Shown here one piece after another: positions 1 to 6,341 of a DNA stretch of 12,159 nucleotides. The DNA comes from Microbacteriaceae bacterium (lineage in GTDB: Bacteria; Actinomycetota; Actinomycetes; Actinomycetales; Microbacteriaceae), in contig JAGIAU010000047.1 of the NCBI GenBank assembly GCA_017744755.1, positions 1-12,159 on the forward strand, in the 5' to 3' direction. A program made the translations under genes and the position numbers. The notes beneath the pieces are model-generated. The model had not been told where the DNA came from, did not search any database, and saw nothing but the letters and a program-made list of their open reading frames with translations. Position 1 is the first letter of the stretch. Each line of letters opens with the position of its first letter.

Positions 1-935
1 GCGTGAAGCCGACGTACGGCGGCGTCTCCCGCTACGGCGCCGTCGCGCTCGCCTCCTCGCTCGACCAGGTCGGCCCCGTGACGCGCTCCGTCCTCGACGC
101 GGCGCTGCTGCACGACGTCATCGGGGGGCATGACCCGAGGGACTCGACCTCGCTGACCGACGCCTGGCCGTCCTTCGCCGCCGCTGCGCGCGATGGCGCC
201 CTCGCCGACTCGCTCCAGGGCGTGCGCATCGGCGTCGTCAAGGAGCTCGACAGCCCCGGCTTCCAGGCGGGCGTCACGCAGCGCTTCCACGAGGCGCTCG
301 AGCTGCTCACGGCGGCCGGCGCGGAGATCGTCGAGGTCTCGGCCCCGCACTTCGAGTACGCCGTCGCGGCGTACTACGTCGTGCTGCCGGCGGAGGCCTC
401 GTCGAACCTCGCGAAGTTCGACTCGGTCCGCTTCGGCCTGCGCGTCACCCCGCCCGGCGGCGGCACCGTCGAGCAGGTCATGGCGGCGACCCGTGAGGCC
501 GGCTTCGGTGCGGAGGTGAAGCGTCGCATCATCCTCGGCACGTACGCCCTCTCGGCGGGCTACTACGACGCCTACTACGGCTCGGCGCAGAAGGTCCGCA
601 CGCTCATCCAGCGCGACTTCACCGCCGCCTTCGAGCAGGCCGATGTGCTCGTCTCGCCGGCGGCGCCGACGACGGCGTTCAAGATCGGCGAGAAGATCGA
701 CGACCCGCTCGCGATGTACTTGAACGACGTCACGACGATCCCCGCGAACCTCGCGGGCGTGCCCGGCATGGCGATCCCGATGGGTCTCGCCCCGGAGGAC
801 GGCCTGCCGACCGGCTTCCAGCTCATGGCGCCCGCGCGCGAGGACGCTCGCCTGTACCGCATCGGCGCGACGCTCGAGCGGCTGCTCGGCGAGCGGCACG
901 GGGCCATCCTCGACGGCGCTCCGGCGATCGGCTGA
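1..935 (+). CDS. gatA: Asp-tRNA(Asn)/Glu-tRNA(Gln) amidotransferase subunit A, C-terminal part (5' end outside window)
   Basis: GatA is the amidase subunit of GatCAB. It releases ammonia from glutamine, which is used to convert Glu-tRNA(Gln) or Asp-tRNA(Asn) into the correctly charged tRNA. The reading frame is open at the window edge; base 3 is a codon start and the first residues (VKPTYGGVSRYG) match the segment just after the amidase signature. The GTG at base 3 is therefore an internal valine codon, not a start. About 310 residues are present out of a usual length near 490-510. The catalytic Ser-cisSer-Lys residues lie upstream of the window. Conserved C-terminal pieces are visible: ASSLDQVGPVTR, VSPAAPTTAF, and IPANLAGVPGMAIPMG followed by GFQLMAP. 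The stop is TGA at 933-935. A convergent minus-strand gene ends 15 bp downstream, so gatA is not followed directly by gatB. Identification is secure; only completeness is missing. Confidence 0.96.
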   Translation, partial: VKPTYGGVSRYGAVALASSLDQVGPVTRSVLDAALLHDVIGGHDPRDSTSLTDAWPSFAAAARDGALADSLQGVRIGVVKELDSPGFQAGVTQRFHEALELLTAAGAEIVEVSAPHFEYAVAAYYVVLPAEASSNLAKFDSVRFGLRVTPPGGGTVEQVMAATREAGFGAEVKRRIILGTYALSAGYYDAYYGSAQKVRTLIQRDFTAAFEQADVLVSPAAPTTAFKIGEKIDDPLAMYLNDVTTIPANLAGVPGMAIPMGLAPEDGLPTGFQLMAPAREDARLYRIGATLERLLGERHGAILDGAPAIG

Positions 936-950
936 GCCGGGCCGTCGCCG

Positions 951-1217
951 TCAGAAGGCGATGCCCCACAGGTACTCCTCCCCGTTCGGCCGGAGCCAGC
1001 GGATGCACAGCCGGCTCGACAGCGCCAGGTCGCGGCCGCGCACCACGACGTCGATCGCCGCCCCGGGCTCCAGCCGCGGCGTCAGCCGGGCGGTCGCGAC
1101 GCCCGGGCCATCCATCTCGACGCGCACCCAGCGCAGCGGCTCGAGGCTCGAGTTGACGATCCGGTAGCGCGGTGCGCGCGAGCGGTCGACGCGGAACGGG
1201 ACGGGGTAGGCATCCAT
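951..1217 (-). CDS. Conserved-looking small protein of unknown function between gatA and gatB
   Basis: An 88-residue protein I cannot assign to a named family. It has no signal peptide, membrane segment or cysteine cluster. It alternates hydrophobic and polar residues like a small beta-rich domain, with RYRIVNSS near residue 18, a basic/aromatic stretch RWVRVEMDG, and a C-terminus WLRPNGEEYLWGIAF. The ATG at 1215-1217 is supported by a -10-like TAGCCT six bases upstream (1224-1229, minus strand), which would give a leaderless mRNA. It converges on gatA with a 15-bp gap and diverges from gatB. Codon use is as GC3-rich as its neighbours. The protein-like composition and the matching promoter argue that it is real, but no function can be inferred. 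Confidence 0.7.
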   Translation of the reverse strand: MDAYPVPFRVDRSRAPRYRIVNSSLEPLRWVRVEMDGPGVATARLTPRLEPGAAIDVVVRGRDLALSSRLCIRWLRPNGEEYLWGIAF

Positions 1218-1223
1218 GCGCCG

Positions 1224-1229
1224 AGGCTA
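1224..1229 (-). promoter_or_regulatory. -10 element (TAGCCT) for the 88-aa gene, leaderless arrangement
   Basis: On the minus strand TAGCCT fits the actinobacterial TAnnnT consensus and is followed by six bases and then the ATG at 1217. Transcription would start at or next to the start codon. No convincing -35 is visible. The spacing is shared with other genes in the window, which raises confidence. Confidence 0.4.
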
Positions 1230-1276
1230 TGGAGGGGCACGGACAGCGCGGTCGCGAGGGAGCCGCGAAGCGTGGA

Positions 1277-1293
1277 GGAGCGTTCAGCGCTCC
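1277..1293. repeat. Inverted repeat in the divergent gap upstream of gatB
   Basis: A perfect 6-bp inverted repeat (GGAGCG, 5-base spacer TTCAG, CGCTCC) lies in the 143-bp gap between the divergent 88-aa gene and gatB, about 55 bp upstream of the gatB -10. It could be an operator for a dimeric regulator or chance in GC-rich DNA. No other feature is evident in this gap apart from the two -10 elements. Confidence 0.3.
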
Positions 1294-1347
1294 GGGCTGT
1301 GAGGGGATCGAGCCGCCGGTCCGGAGGTCCGCCCTCGTGCGTGCTCC

Positions 1348-1353
1348 TAAGCT
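1348..1353 (+). promoter_or_regulatory. -10 element (TAAGCT) for gatB, leaderless arrangement
   Basis: TAAGCT matches TAnnnT. It is separated by seven bases from the ATG at 1361, so the transcript would begin at or within a base of the start codon. No Shine-Dalgarno sequence precedes that ATG, which agrees with leaderless translation. It gives gatB a promoter independent of gatA. Confidence 0.45.
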
Positions 1354-1360
1354 TGAAGCC

Positions 1361-2875
1361 ATGGCGCGCGCGGAACTCATGGACTTCGATCAGGCGATCG
1401 AGCAGTACGACGTGGCCCTCGGATTCGAGGTGCACGTCGAGCTGTCGACGCGGACGAAGATGTTCTCGGACGCGCCGAACCCGGCGAACTCCGAGTTCCA
1501 CGGCGCCGAGCCGAACACGCTCGTGACCCCCGTCTGCCTCGGCCTGCCGGGCAGCCTCCCCGTCGTCAACCAGCAGGCCATCGAGCACGCCATCTCGCTC
1601 GGCCTCGCGCTCGGCTGCTCGATCGCGCCGTCGAGCCGCTTCGCGCGGAAGAACTACTTCTACCCCGATCTCGCGAAGAACTACCAGATCTCGCAGTACG
1701 ACGAGCCGATCGCCTTCGACGGCGCCGTCGAGATCGAGCTCGAGGACGGCCGCACGCTCACCGTCGACATCGAGCGCGCCCACATGGAGGAGGACGCCGG
1801 CAAGCTCACGCACGTCGGCGGCGCGACCGGCCGCATCCAGGGCGCCGAGTACAGCCTCGTCGACTACAACCGCGCCGGCGTCCCGCTCGTCGAGATCGTC
1901 ACGAAGGTCGTCCTCGGCACCGGCGCCGACGCGCCCGCCGTCGGCAAGGCGTACGTGAGCACCATTCGCGACGTGGCGCTCGCCCTCGGCATCTCCGAGG
2001 CGCGGATGGAGCGCGGCAACCTGCGCTGCGACGCGAACGTCTCCCTCTCGCCGAAGGGCTCCGGGAGACTCGGCACCCGCACCGAGACGAAGAACGTCAA
2101 CTCGATGCGGTCCGTCGAACGCGCCATCCGCTACGAGATCCAGCGCCAGGCCGCGATCCTCAGCAGCGGCGGCACGATCACCCAGGAGACCCGTCACTGG
2201 CACGAGGACACCGGGACGACCTCGCCCGGCCGCCCCAAGTCGGATGCGGACGACTACCGCTACTTCCCCGAGCCCGACCTGCTGCCCGTCGAGCCCTCGC
2301 ACGAGCTCGTCGAGTCGCTCCGCGCCGCGCTGCCCGAGCCGCCCGCCGCGCGCCGGCGCCGGCTCAAGGAGACATGGGGGTTCACCGACCTCGAGTTCCG
2401 CGACGTCGTCAACGGCGGCCTCCTCGTCGAGGTCGAGCAGACCGTCGCCGCCGGCGCCGCGCCGCAGCAGGCCCGCAAGTGGTGGACGGGCGAGCTCACG
2501 CGGATCGCGAACGCCTCCGGGAGCGAGCCCGCCGCGCTCGTCGCCCCCTCGGTCGTCGCCGAGCTCGTCGCACGCACCGAGTCCGGCGAGCTCACCGACA
2601 AGCTCGCGCGTCAGGCGCTCGAGGGCGTCATCGCGGGCGAGGGGACGCTCGCCGAGGTCATCGAGGCCCGCGGCCTCGCCGTCGTGCAGGACGAGGGCGC
2701 GCTGCTCGCCGCCGTCGATGCCGCGCTCGCCGCCCAGCCCGACATCGCCGAGAAGATCCGCGACGGCAAGGTCCAGGCCGCCGGCGCCGTCATCGGCGCC
2801 GTCATGAAGGCCATGCAGGGCAAGGCCGACGCCGCGCGCGTGCGCGAGCTCGTGCTGGAGCGGGCCGCGCAGTAG
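1361..2875 (+). CDS. gatB: Asp-tRNA(Asn)/Glu-tRNA(Gln) amidotransferase subunit B
   Basis: GatB is the kinase/transamidase and tRNA-binding subunit of GatCAB, activating the tRNA-bound Glu or Asp before amidation with GatA-derived ammonia. The 504 residues are a normal length. Family motifs run in order: GFEVHVEL near residue 21, GLPGSLPVVN, FARKNYFYPDLAKNYQISQYD beginning near 97, HMEEDAGKLTH, DYNRAGVPLVEIVT, NLRCDANVSL, TETKNVNSMRSVERAI and a DDYRYFPEPDL segment. The C-terminal ~150 residues are the helical YqeY-like tRNA-binding tail, including the GKVQAAGAVIGAVMK motif. The start ATG at 1361 (MARAELMDFDQ) agrees with remembered actinobacterial homologues. The frame stays open upstream to 1172, but that extension looks non-coding and overlaps the divergent gene. 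An ATG at 1379 is a less likely alternative. A DUF1905 gene follows 8 bp after the stop and is probably co-transcribed. Confidence 0.97.
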   Translation: MARAELMDFDQAIEQYDVALGFEVHVELSTRTKMFSDAPNPANSEFHGAEPNTLVTPVCLGLPGSLPVVNQQAIEHAISLGLALGCSIAPSSRFARKNYFYPDLAKNYQISQYDEPIAFDGAVEIELEDGRTLTVDIERAHMEEDAGKLTHVGGATGRIQGAEYSLVDYNRAGVPLVEIVTKVVLGTGADAPAVGKAYVSTIRDVALALGISEARMERGNLRCDANVSLSPKGSGRLGTRTETKNVNSMRSVERAIRYEIQRQAAILSSGGTITQETRHWHEDTGTTSPGRPKSDADDYRYFPEPDLLPVEPSHELVESLRAALPEPPAARRRRLKETWGFTDLEFRDVVNGGLLVEVEQTVAAGAAPQQARKWWTGELTRIANASGSEPAALVAPSVVAELVARTESGELTDKLARQALEGVIAGEGTLAEVIEARGLAVVQDEGALLAAVDAALAAQPDIAEKIRDGKVQAAGAVIGAVMKAMQGKADAARVRELVLERAAQ

Positions 2876-2883
2876 GCGTCCGC

Positions 2884-3174
2884 GTGGTCGCGTTCTCCAG
2901 TCCGCTGTGGCGTTGGGACGCGCGGTCGGATGCCGCGTGGTTCTTCTGCACGGTGCCGGAGGAGCTGAGCGAGGAGATCCGCGCCGTCCCGCGGCCCCCG
3001 CGCGGCTTCGGCGGGGTGCGCGTCGAGGTGACGGTCGGCGGAACGACCTGGCGGACGTCGATCTTCCCGGACGGCAAGGCGGGGGCCTACGTCCTGCCGA
3101 TGAAGCGCGCGGTGCTCCGGGCGGAGGGGATCGAGGAGGGGGATCTCGTCGAGGTCGCGCTCGAGCTGGTCTAG
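2884..3174 (+). CDS. DUF1905 domain protein
   Basis: A 96-residue protein matching the DUF1905 pattern: N-terminal SPLWRWDARSDAAWFFCTVP, then RGFGGVRVEVTVGG, then WRTSIFPDGKAGAYVLPMKRAV and an EGDLVEVALEL end. DUF1905 proteins are small beta-rich proteins of unknown biochemical role; some relatives carry an extra YdeI-like C-terminal domain, absent here. The start GTG at 2884-2886 is the only good start codon just after gatB: the frame runs on upstream inside gatB, but that translation is Arg-rich shadow sequence. With an 8-bp gap and no promoter, it is almost certainly read from the gatB mRNA. A link to tRNA amidation is not implied; this looks like positional hitch-hiking. The family call rests on memory of the domain and is fairly secure. 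Confidence 0.88.
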   Translation: MVAFSSPLWRWDARSDAAWFFCTVPEELSEEIRAVPRPPRGFGGVRVEVTVGGTTWRTSIFPDGKAGAYVLPMKRAVLRAEGIEEGDLVEVALELV

Positions 3175-3180
3175 CGGGCC

Positions 3181-3212
3181 GGCGCCCCCGCGCGGCAGGA
3201 GCGCGGTGCGCC
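3181..3212 (+). terminator. GC-rich hairpin after the gatB-DUF1905 unit, possible terminator
   Basis: Two arms, 3181-3193 and 3201-3212, pair as 5 bp plus 6 bp around a small internal bulge, with a 7-base loop (GGCAGGA). The hairpin begins 6 bp after the DUF1905 stop. There is no T tract, as is common for hairpins in high-GC actinobacteria, so termination is plausible but not proven. Confidence 0.35.
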
Positions 3213-3251
3213 CCTTGTGGCGGAAGGCGCCGACCAGATGGAATGGTGCGC

Positions 3252-3878
3252 ATGTCGACACCCGAACCGACGGCGAGCAGCACGATCCCGGCCTACGTGC
3301 CCGCGACCAAGCCGGAGAAGCCGAAGGAGCCGCCGATCACGGGCGGCCAGCGCGCGAGCGCGATCCTCGCCGGCCTCGCGGGGCATGTGCTCTTCGCGAT
3401 CGGCTGGTTCGGGATCGCGTTCGTCATCCTCGGCCAGGCCGTCTCGCCGCTCGTCAACGACCTGCTCGCGAACCTCCTCGGCGACACCGACGCGCAGCGC
3501 TTCACCGAGATCCTGACGCGGGCGAGCGCGCTGTTCTGGCTGCTCGGCCTCGTGTTCCTCGTCGGCTCGGCGGCGTTCGTCGTGTTCGGGATCCTGTCCT
3601 CGCTGCTCATCCTGCGCCGCGGCGGCATCGGCAGGCCGGGCCGGGTGAACTGGACGTCCTTCGTCATCGCCGCCGTCATCGACCTGCCGCTCTTCCTCCT
3701 GACGCTGTGGATCACGACGCTCGTGACCGACGACTCCGCCGGCCTGCTGTGGCTCCCGCCGGTGCTCGCCCTCATCCTCGCGGCGGCGATCGGCGTCGTC
3801 GTGTGGTGGTGGATGGCGCACGTCAACCGCGGGGCGCCGAAGCCGAAGCCCGCGAAGCCGGGCAAGAAGGCCGCCTAG
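3252..3878 (+). CDS. Four-helix membrane protein with Pro-rich N-terminus and Lys/Pro/Ala C-terminal tail
   Basis: A 208-residue integral membrane protein that I cannot assign to a named family. The N-terminal 35 residues are hydrophilic and rich in Pro, Thr, Lys and Glu (KPEKPKEPP). Four hydrophobic segments follow, at roughly 36-62, 93-121, 135-160 and 166-187. A basic turn after helix 2 (LRRGGIGRPGR) suggests a cytoplasmic loop by the positive-inside rule. The protein ends in a short Lys/Pro/Ala tail (PKPKPAKPGKKAA). The start ATG at 3252 (MSTPEPTASS) is preferred because a GGA lies about nine bases upstream; an in-frame ATG at 3243 would add MVR. It sits 77 bp beyond the DUF1905 gene, past a hairpin, and converges on the FBP gene with a 6-bp gap. 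Membrane localisation is confident; function is unknown. Confidence 0.85.
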   Translation: MSTPEPTASSTIPAYVPATKPEKPKEPPITGGQRASAILAGLAGHVLFAIGWFGIAFVILGQAVSPLVNDLLANLLGDTDAQRFTEILTRASALFWLLGLVFLVGSAAFVVFGILSSLLILRRGGIGRPGRVNWTSFVIAAVIDLPLFLLTLWITTLVTDDSAGLLWLPPVLALILAAAIGVVVWWWMAHVNRGAPKPKPAKPGKKAA

Positions 3879-3884
3879 AACGTC

Positions 3885-4376
3885 CTACCGCGTGCTCAGC
3901 ACGGTCGCCGCGAAGGACCGGACGCGCTCGACGAGCCCGCTGGAGCGCCCCTCGAGCAGGTCGCCCGAGCCGATCGCCCAGGGCGAGGAGGCCGGCAGCA
4001 TGCGGATGATGTGCGAGCAGCCGAGGTCCTCGCAGATGTAGGTGCCGACGGTCGCGCCGTCGCGGCCGGCCTGTCCGGCGCGCGGCGCGGACCACAGCGC
4101 GACCTGGGTCGCCGGCTGCGTCGCGTGGCACAGCGAGCACATGGCCGGCACGCCGGCGCCGGAGCGCGGCTCGGCGCGCCGGAGGACGATGCCGACGATG
4201 CCGTCGGGCGTCTCGTGCACGAGATAGCCGCGCGAGGCGAGGGAGGGGTCGCGCCAGCCGAGGTACTCCCGGTCCTCCCAGACGACCTCGTGCAGACCGG
4301 GGAGCGGAAGGTCCGGGGCCGGGTCGTGCAGGTTCACGAAGGACGCGCGGATCTCGTCCGCCGTCAGCTCCCGCAT
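3885..4376 (-). CDS. FBP-domain (FusB-like, C-terminal treble-clef zinc finger) protein, putative EF-G binding
   Basis: A 163-residue protein resembling the FBP C-terminal treble-clef family. Relatives, the FusB-type proteins, bind elongation factor G and free it from fusidic-acid-stalled ribosomes. The expected zinc ligands are visible as a CxxC pair (C80, C83 in MCSLCHA) and a CxxxxC pair (C115, C120 in YICEDLGCSH), separated by a strand-rich segment (TQVALWSAPRAG). The N-terminal part (LTADEIRASFVNL) matches the helical start of this family. ATG 4376 is chosen: the frame stays open further upstream, but that region belongs to the divergent exporter. A -10 (TACAGT) six bases upstream suggests a leaderless message. 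The exporter's -10 sits back to back, so the two genes may be controlled together. Drug resistance is not shown; a housekeeping role in translation is equally possible. Confidence 0.85.
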   Translation of the reverse strand: MRELTADEIRASFVNLHDPAPDLPLPGLHEVVWEDREYLGWRDPSLASRGYLVHETPDGIVGIVLRRAEPRSGAGVPAMCSLCHATQPATQVALWSAPRAGQAGRDGATVGTYICEDLGCSHIIRMLPASSPWAIGSGDLLEGRSSGLVERVRSFAATVLSTR

Positions 4377-4382
4377 GCCCCC

Positions 4383-4388
4383 ACTGTA
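4383..4388 (-). promoter_or_regulatory. -10 element (TACAGT) for the FBP gene, leaderless arrangement
   Basis: TACAGT on the minus strand fits TAnnnT and ends six bases before the ATG at 4376. A weak -35-like CCGACC lies 18 bp further upstream (4407-4412, minus). The intervening bases GGGGGC lie too close to the ATG to act as a normal ribosome binding site. Confidence 0.42.
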
Positions 4389-4400
4389 ACCGCGAAACCG

Positions 4401-4406
4401 TAGGAT
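4401..4406 (+). promoter_or_regulatory. -10 element (TAGGAT) for the MFS exporter gene
   Basis: TAGGAT matches TAnnnT and would start transcription near 4413. That lies downstream of the ATG at 4405, which therefore cannot be the start if this promoter is used, and gives a leader of about 40 bases before the ATG at 4453. It lies 12 bp from the FBP -10 on the other strand, so the two promoters share DNA. Confidence 0.38.
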
Positions 4407-4452
4407 GGTCGGCTCGCACCTTCCCGCGCGCAGACACGACGACACGATCGAC

Positions 4453-5787
4453 ATGACGAACGCACCCAGCCGCCTCCCGCGCGCCCTCCGCCCCTTCGCC
4501 GGCCTCCGGTACCGCCTGCTCGCGAGCGCGCTCGCGCTGTCGCTGTTCGGCGGCGGGGTGTGGCTCGTGACGCTCGTGGCGTCCGTGTGGGCGCTCGGCG
4601 GCACGCCGACGGACCTCTCGTTCATCATGACGGGGAACGCGATCGGCATGGTGGTCGCCGTCCTCTTCGGCGGGGCGCTCGCGGACCGCGTGCCGCAGCA
4701 GGCGATCCTCGTCGTCGTCGAGTCGGCCCGCATCGTCGTCTCGGTCACGGTCGGGCTGCTCGCCGCGACGGGGCTGCTCCAGGTGTGGCACCTCGCCGTG
4801 TTCGGCGTCGTGATCGGGCTCGTCGAGGGCGTGTTCTATCCCGCGTACTCGGCGCTCCTGCCGCGGATCGTGCCGCCGGAGCATCTCCTGGCCGCGAACG
4901 GCATCGAGGGCACCCTGCGCCCGCTCGCGTACCAGGCGGCGGGCCCGGCGATCGGCGGGCTCGTCCTCGCGGCGACGTCGCCCGCCGTCGCGTTCTGGGT
5001 GGTCTCGGCGAGCCAGGCGCTCGCCCTCGCCCTGCTGCTCGTGCTGCGGCACCGGGGGACGGGCGAGCACGTGCCCGATGCGGACGCGGGGCGCGCGGAT
5101 CGGGGCGGCATCTTCGGCGACATCGGCCGCGGCTTCGCGTACATGGTGCGCACGCCCTGGCTGCTCGGCACGCTGCTGTACGCGAGCGCCGTCATCCTGC
5201 TGATGATCGGACCGCTCGAGGTGCTGCTGCCGTTCGCGGTGCGGGACCAGGCGGGCGGGGGCGCGGCCGAGTTCGCCTTCGTGCTCGCGGGGTTCGGCGT
5301 CGGCTCCGCGGTCGGCTCGCTCACGGTGGCGTCGCTGCGACTGCCGCGGCGGTACCTGACGGTGATGAACCTGCTGTGGTGCTTCGGGCTCATCCCGATG
5401 GCGCTGCTCGGCGTGCTGGACAGCCTGTGGGCGATGTTCGCGGTGACGTTCGTCGTCGGTGCGCTGTCGGACGCGGCCGGCGTGATCTGGGGGACGATCC
5501 TGCAGCGTCGCGTGCCGACCGAGATGCTCGGACGGGTCTCCAGCCTCGACTTCTTCGTCTCGCTCGCGCTCATGCCGGTGTCGATGGCGCTCGCGGGGCC
5601 GATCGGGGAGGCGGTCGGGTTCCCCACGGTGTTCCTCGTGGCGGGAATCGCGCCGATCGTGCTGGGCACGGTCGCGATCCTCGCGTTCCGCATGCCGCGG
5701 GACGAGATCGCCCATCCGCTGTCGAACGACGCGATCGACCCCGAATCGCAGGAGACGCTGGGTCCGGTGCCGCCGATCCACGGGTGA
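4453..5787 (+). CDS. MFS transporter, DHA3-type drug/siderophore exporter
   Basis: A 444-residue major facilitator, the usual length for the 12-helix DHA3 (MFS_3, EntS-like) group of proton-driven exporters in the cytoplasmic membrane. Helix 1 spans about residues 22-48. The loop 2-3 signature (motif A) is GGALADRVPQQ at 73-83. A hydrophilic central loop (RHRGTGEHVPDADAGRADRG, about 198-217) separates the two six-helix halves. The C-terminal half carries the DHA3-typical LQRRVPTEMLGRVSSLDFF. ATG 4453 is preferred over in-frame ATG 4405 because the latter overlaps the putative -10 and adds a non-hydrophobic, Arg/His-rich leader. No clear Shine-Dalgarno precedes either. Divergence from the FBP-domain gene is the main context. 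The substrate cannot be read from the sequence. Confidence 0.93.
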   Translation: MTNAPSRLPRALRPFAGLRYRLLASALALSLFGGGVWLVTLVASVWALGGTPTDLSFIMTGNAIGMVVAVLFGGALADRVPQQAILVVVESARIVVSVTVGLLAATGLLQVWHLAVFGVVIGLVEGVFYPAYSALLPRIVPPEHLLAANGIEGTLRPLAYQAAGPAIGGLVLAATSPAVAFWVVSASQALALALLLVLRHRGTGEHVPDADAGRADRGGIFGDIGRGFAYMVRTPWLLGTLLYASAVILLMIGPLEVLLPFAVRDQAGGGAAEFAFVLAGFGVGSAVGSLTVASLRLPRRYLTVMNLLWCFGLIPMALLGVLDSLWAMFAVTFVVGALSDAAGVIWGTILQRRVPTEMLGRVSSLDFFVSLALMPVSMALAGPIGEAVGFPTVFLVAGIAPIVLGTVAILAFRMPRDEIAHPLSNDAIDPESQETLGPVPPIHG

Positions 5788-5881
5788 GCGTCGGACGGTC
5801 CGAGGTCTCGCTGCGCCGCCTCGCAGCTGCTCGACCCGCGATCACCCGCAGGGACGGCCGGCGGTCAGCCCGCTCACGGCT

Positions 5882-5894
5882 GGCGCGAAGCGCC
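5882..5894. repeat. Small perfect hairpin (GGCGC-GAA-GCGCC) between the exporter and the VanZ-like gene
   Basis: A 5-bp perfect inverted repeat with a 3-base loop sits 18 bp before the ATG at 5913. The 125-bp gap between the exporter stop and this gene holds no other convincing element. It could mark the end of the exporter transcript or be chance. Confidence 0.2.
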
Positions 5895-5912
5895 GCATGG
5901 GACGATCATCGC

Positions 5913-6341
5913 ATGTCCGCCGCCCGACCGATCCTTTGGGGTGCGACCGGCGTCGCGCTCGGCGGGGTCGGCGCCTTCGCGTTCGGGTTCCCCGAGCGCA
6001 CGGAGGACGTCTCGCCCTGGTGGTCGCTGGGCGTGTTCGGGGTCGTGGGCGTGCTCTTCGCCCTCGTCTCGCGGGCGAGCCGCTGGTGGGTCGCGCTCGG
6101 CTTCGCATGGCTGCTGAGCGCCTGGGTCGAGGCCGGCCAGGCCGTGTGGCTCCCGGACTCCGGCCGTGCGCGGGTCGAGGACGTGGTCCTCGGCTGCGTC
6201 GGCGGAGCGGTCGGCGTGCTGCTCGTCGTCGCGTTCCGCGCGGTCCGGACGCACCGTCGCGCGGCGGCCGTCGAGGGGGCGCCCGCGCGTGCCGCCGGCA
6301 CCGCGCCTACCGCAGCCGCGGCAGCACCTCGGACCCGATGA
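5913..6341 (+). CDS. Small VanZ-like membrane protein
   Basis: A 142-residue protein with hydrophobic segments at about 6-25, 36-53, 56-72 and 89-109, and an Ala-rich C-terminal tail. The stretch from residue 72, VEAGQAVWLPDSGRARVEDV, followed by a glycine-rich helix, resembles the VanZ signature (Glu, Gln, a Pro/Gly-Arg turn, then Asp before the last helix): here E73, Q76, R85/R87 and D90. VanZ-like proteins are membrane proteins of poorly known function; the founding member gives low-level teicoplanin resistance. This one is shorter than typical VanZ (around 160-200 residues) and lacks the usual Asn after the conserved Asp. ATG 5913 fits the family start; GACGAT six bases upstream is a degenerate -10. 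The 3' end overlaps the convergent oxidoreductase gene by 35 bp. Confidence 0.72.
   Translation: MSAARPILWGATGVALGGVGAFAFGFPERTEDVSPWWSLGVFGVVGVLFALVSRASRWWVALGFAWLLSAWVEAGQAVWLPDSGRARVEDVVLGCVGGAVGVLLVVAFRAVRTHRRAAAVEGAPARAAGTAPTAAAAAPRTR

Noticed and set aside
2374..2883. Upstream extension of the DUF1905 frame inside gatB
   Set aside because: The extension is Arg-rich out-of-frame translation of gatB; the domain and the GTG at 2884 mark the real gene.
1082..3283. Very long minus-strand open frame (over 700 codons) opposite gatB
   Set aside because: It is the antisense shadow of a GC3-rich gene: Arg/Leu/Asp/Gly-dominated composition, no domain, and it covers the conserved GatB frame completely.
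4405..4452. Longer MFS start at ATG 4405
   Set aside because: The ATG overlaps the putative -10, and the added 16 residues (Arg, His and Asp rich) are not family-like. It is kept only as an alternative.
3823..5781. 652-codon minus-strand open frame opposite the exporter
   Set aside because: Repeats of Arg, His, Asp and Glu with no hydrophobic core; it contradicts the convincing MFS protein on the plus strand and runs through the divergent promoters.
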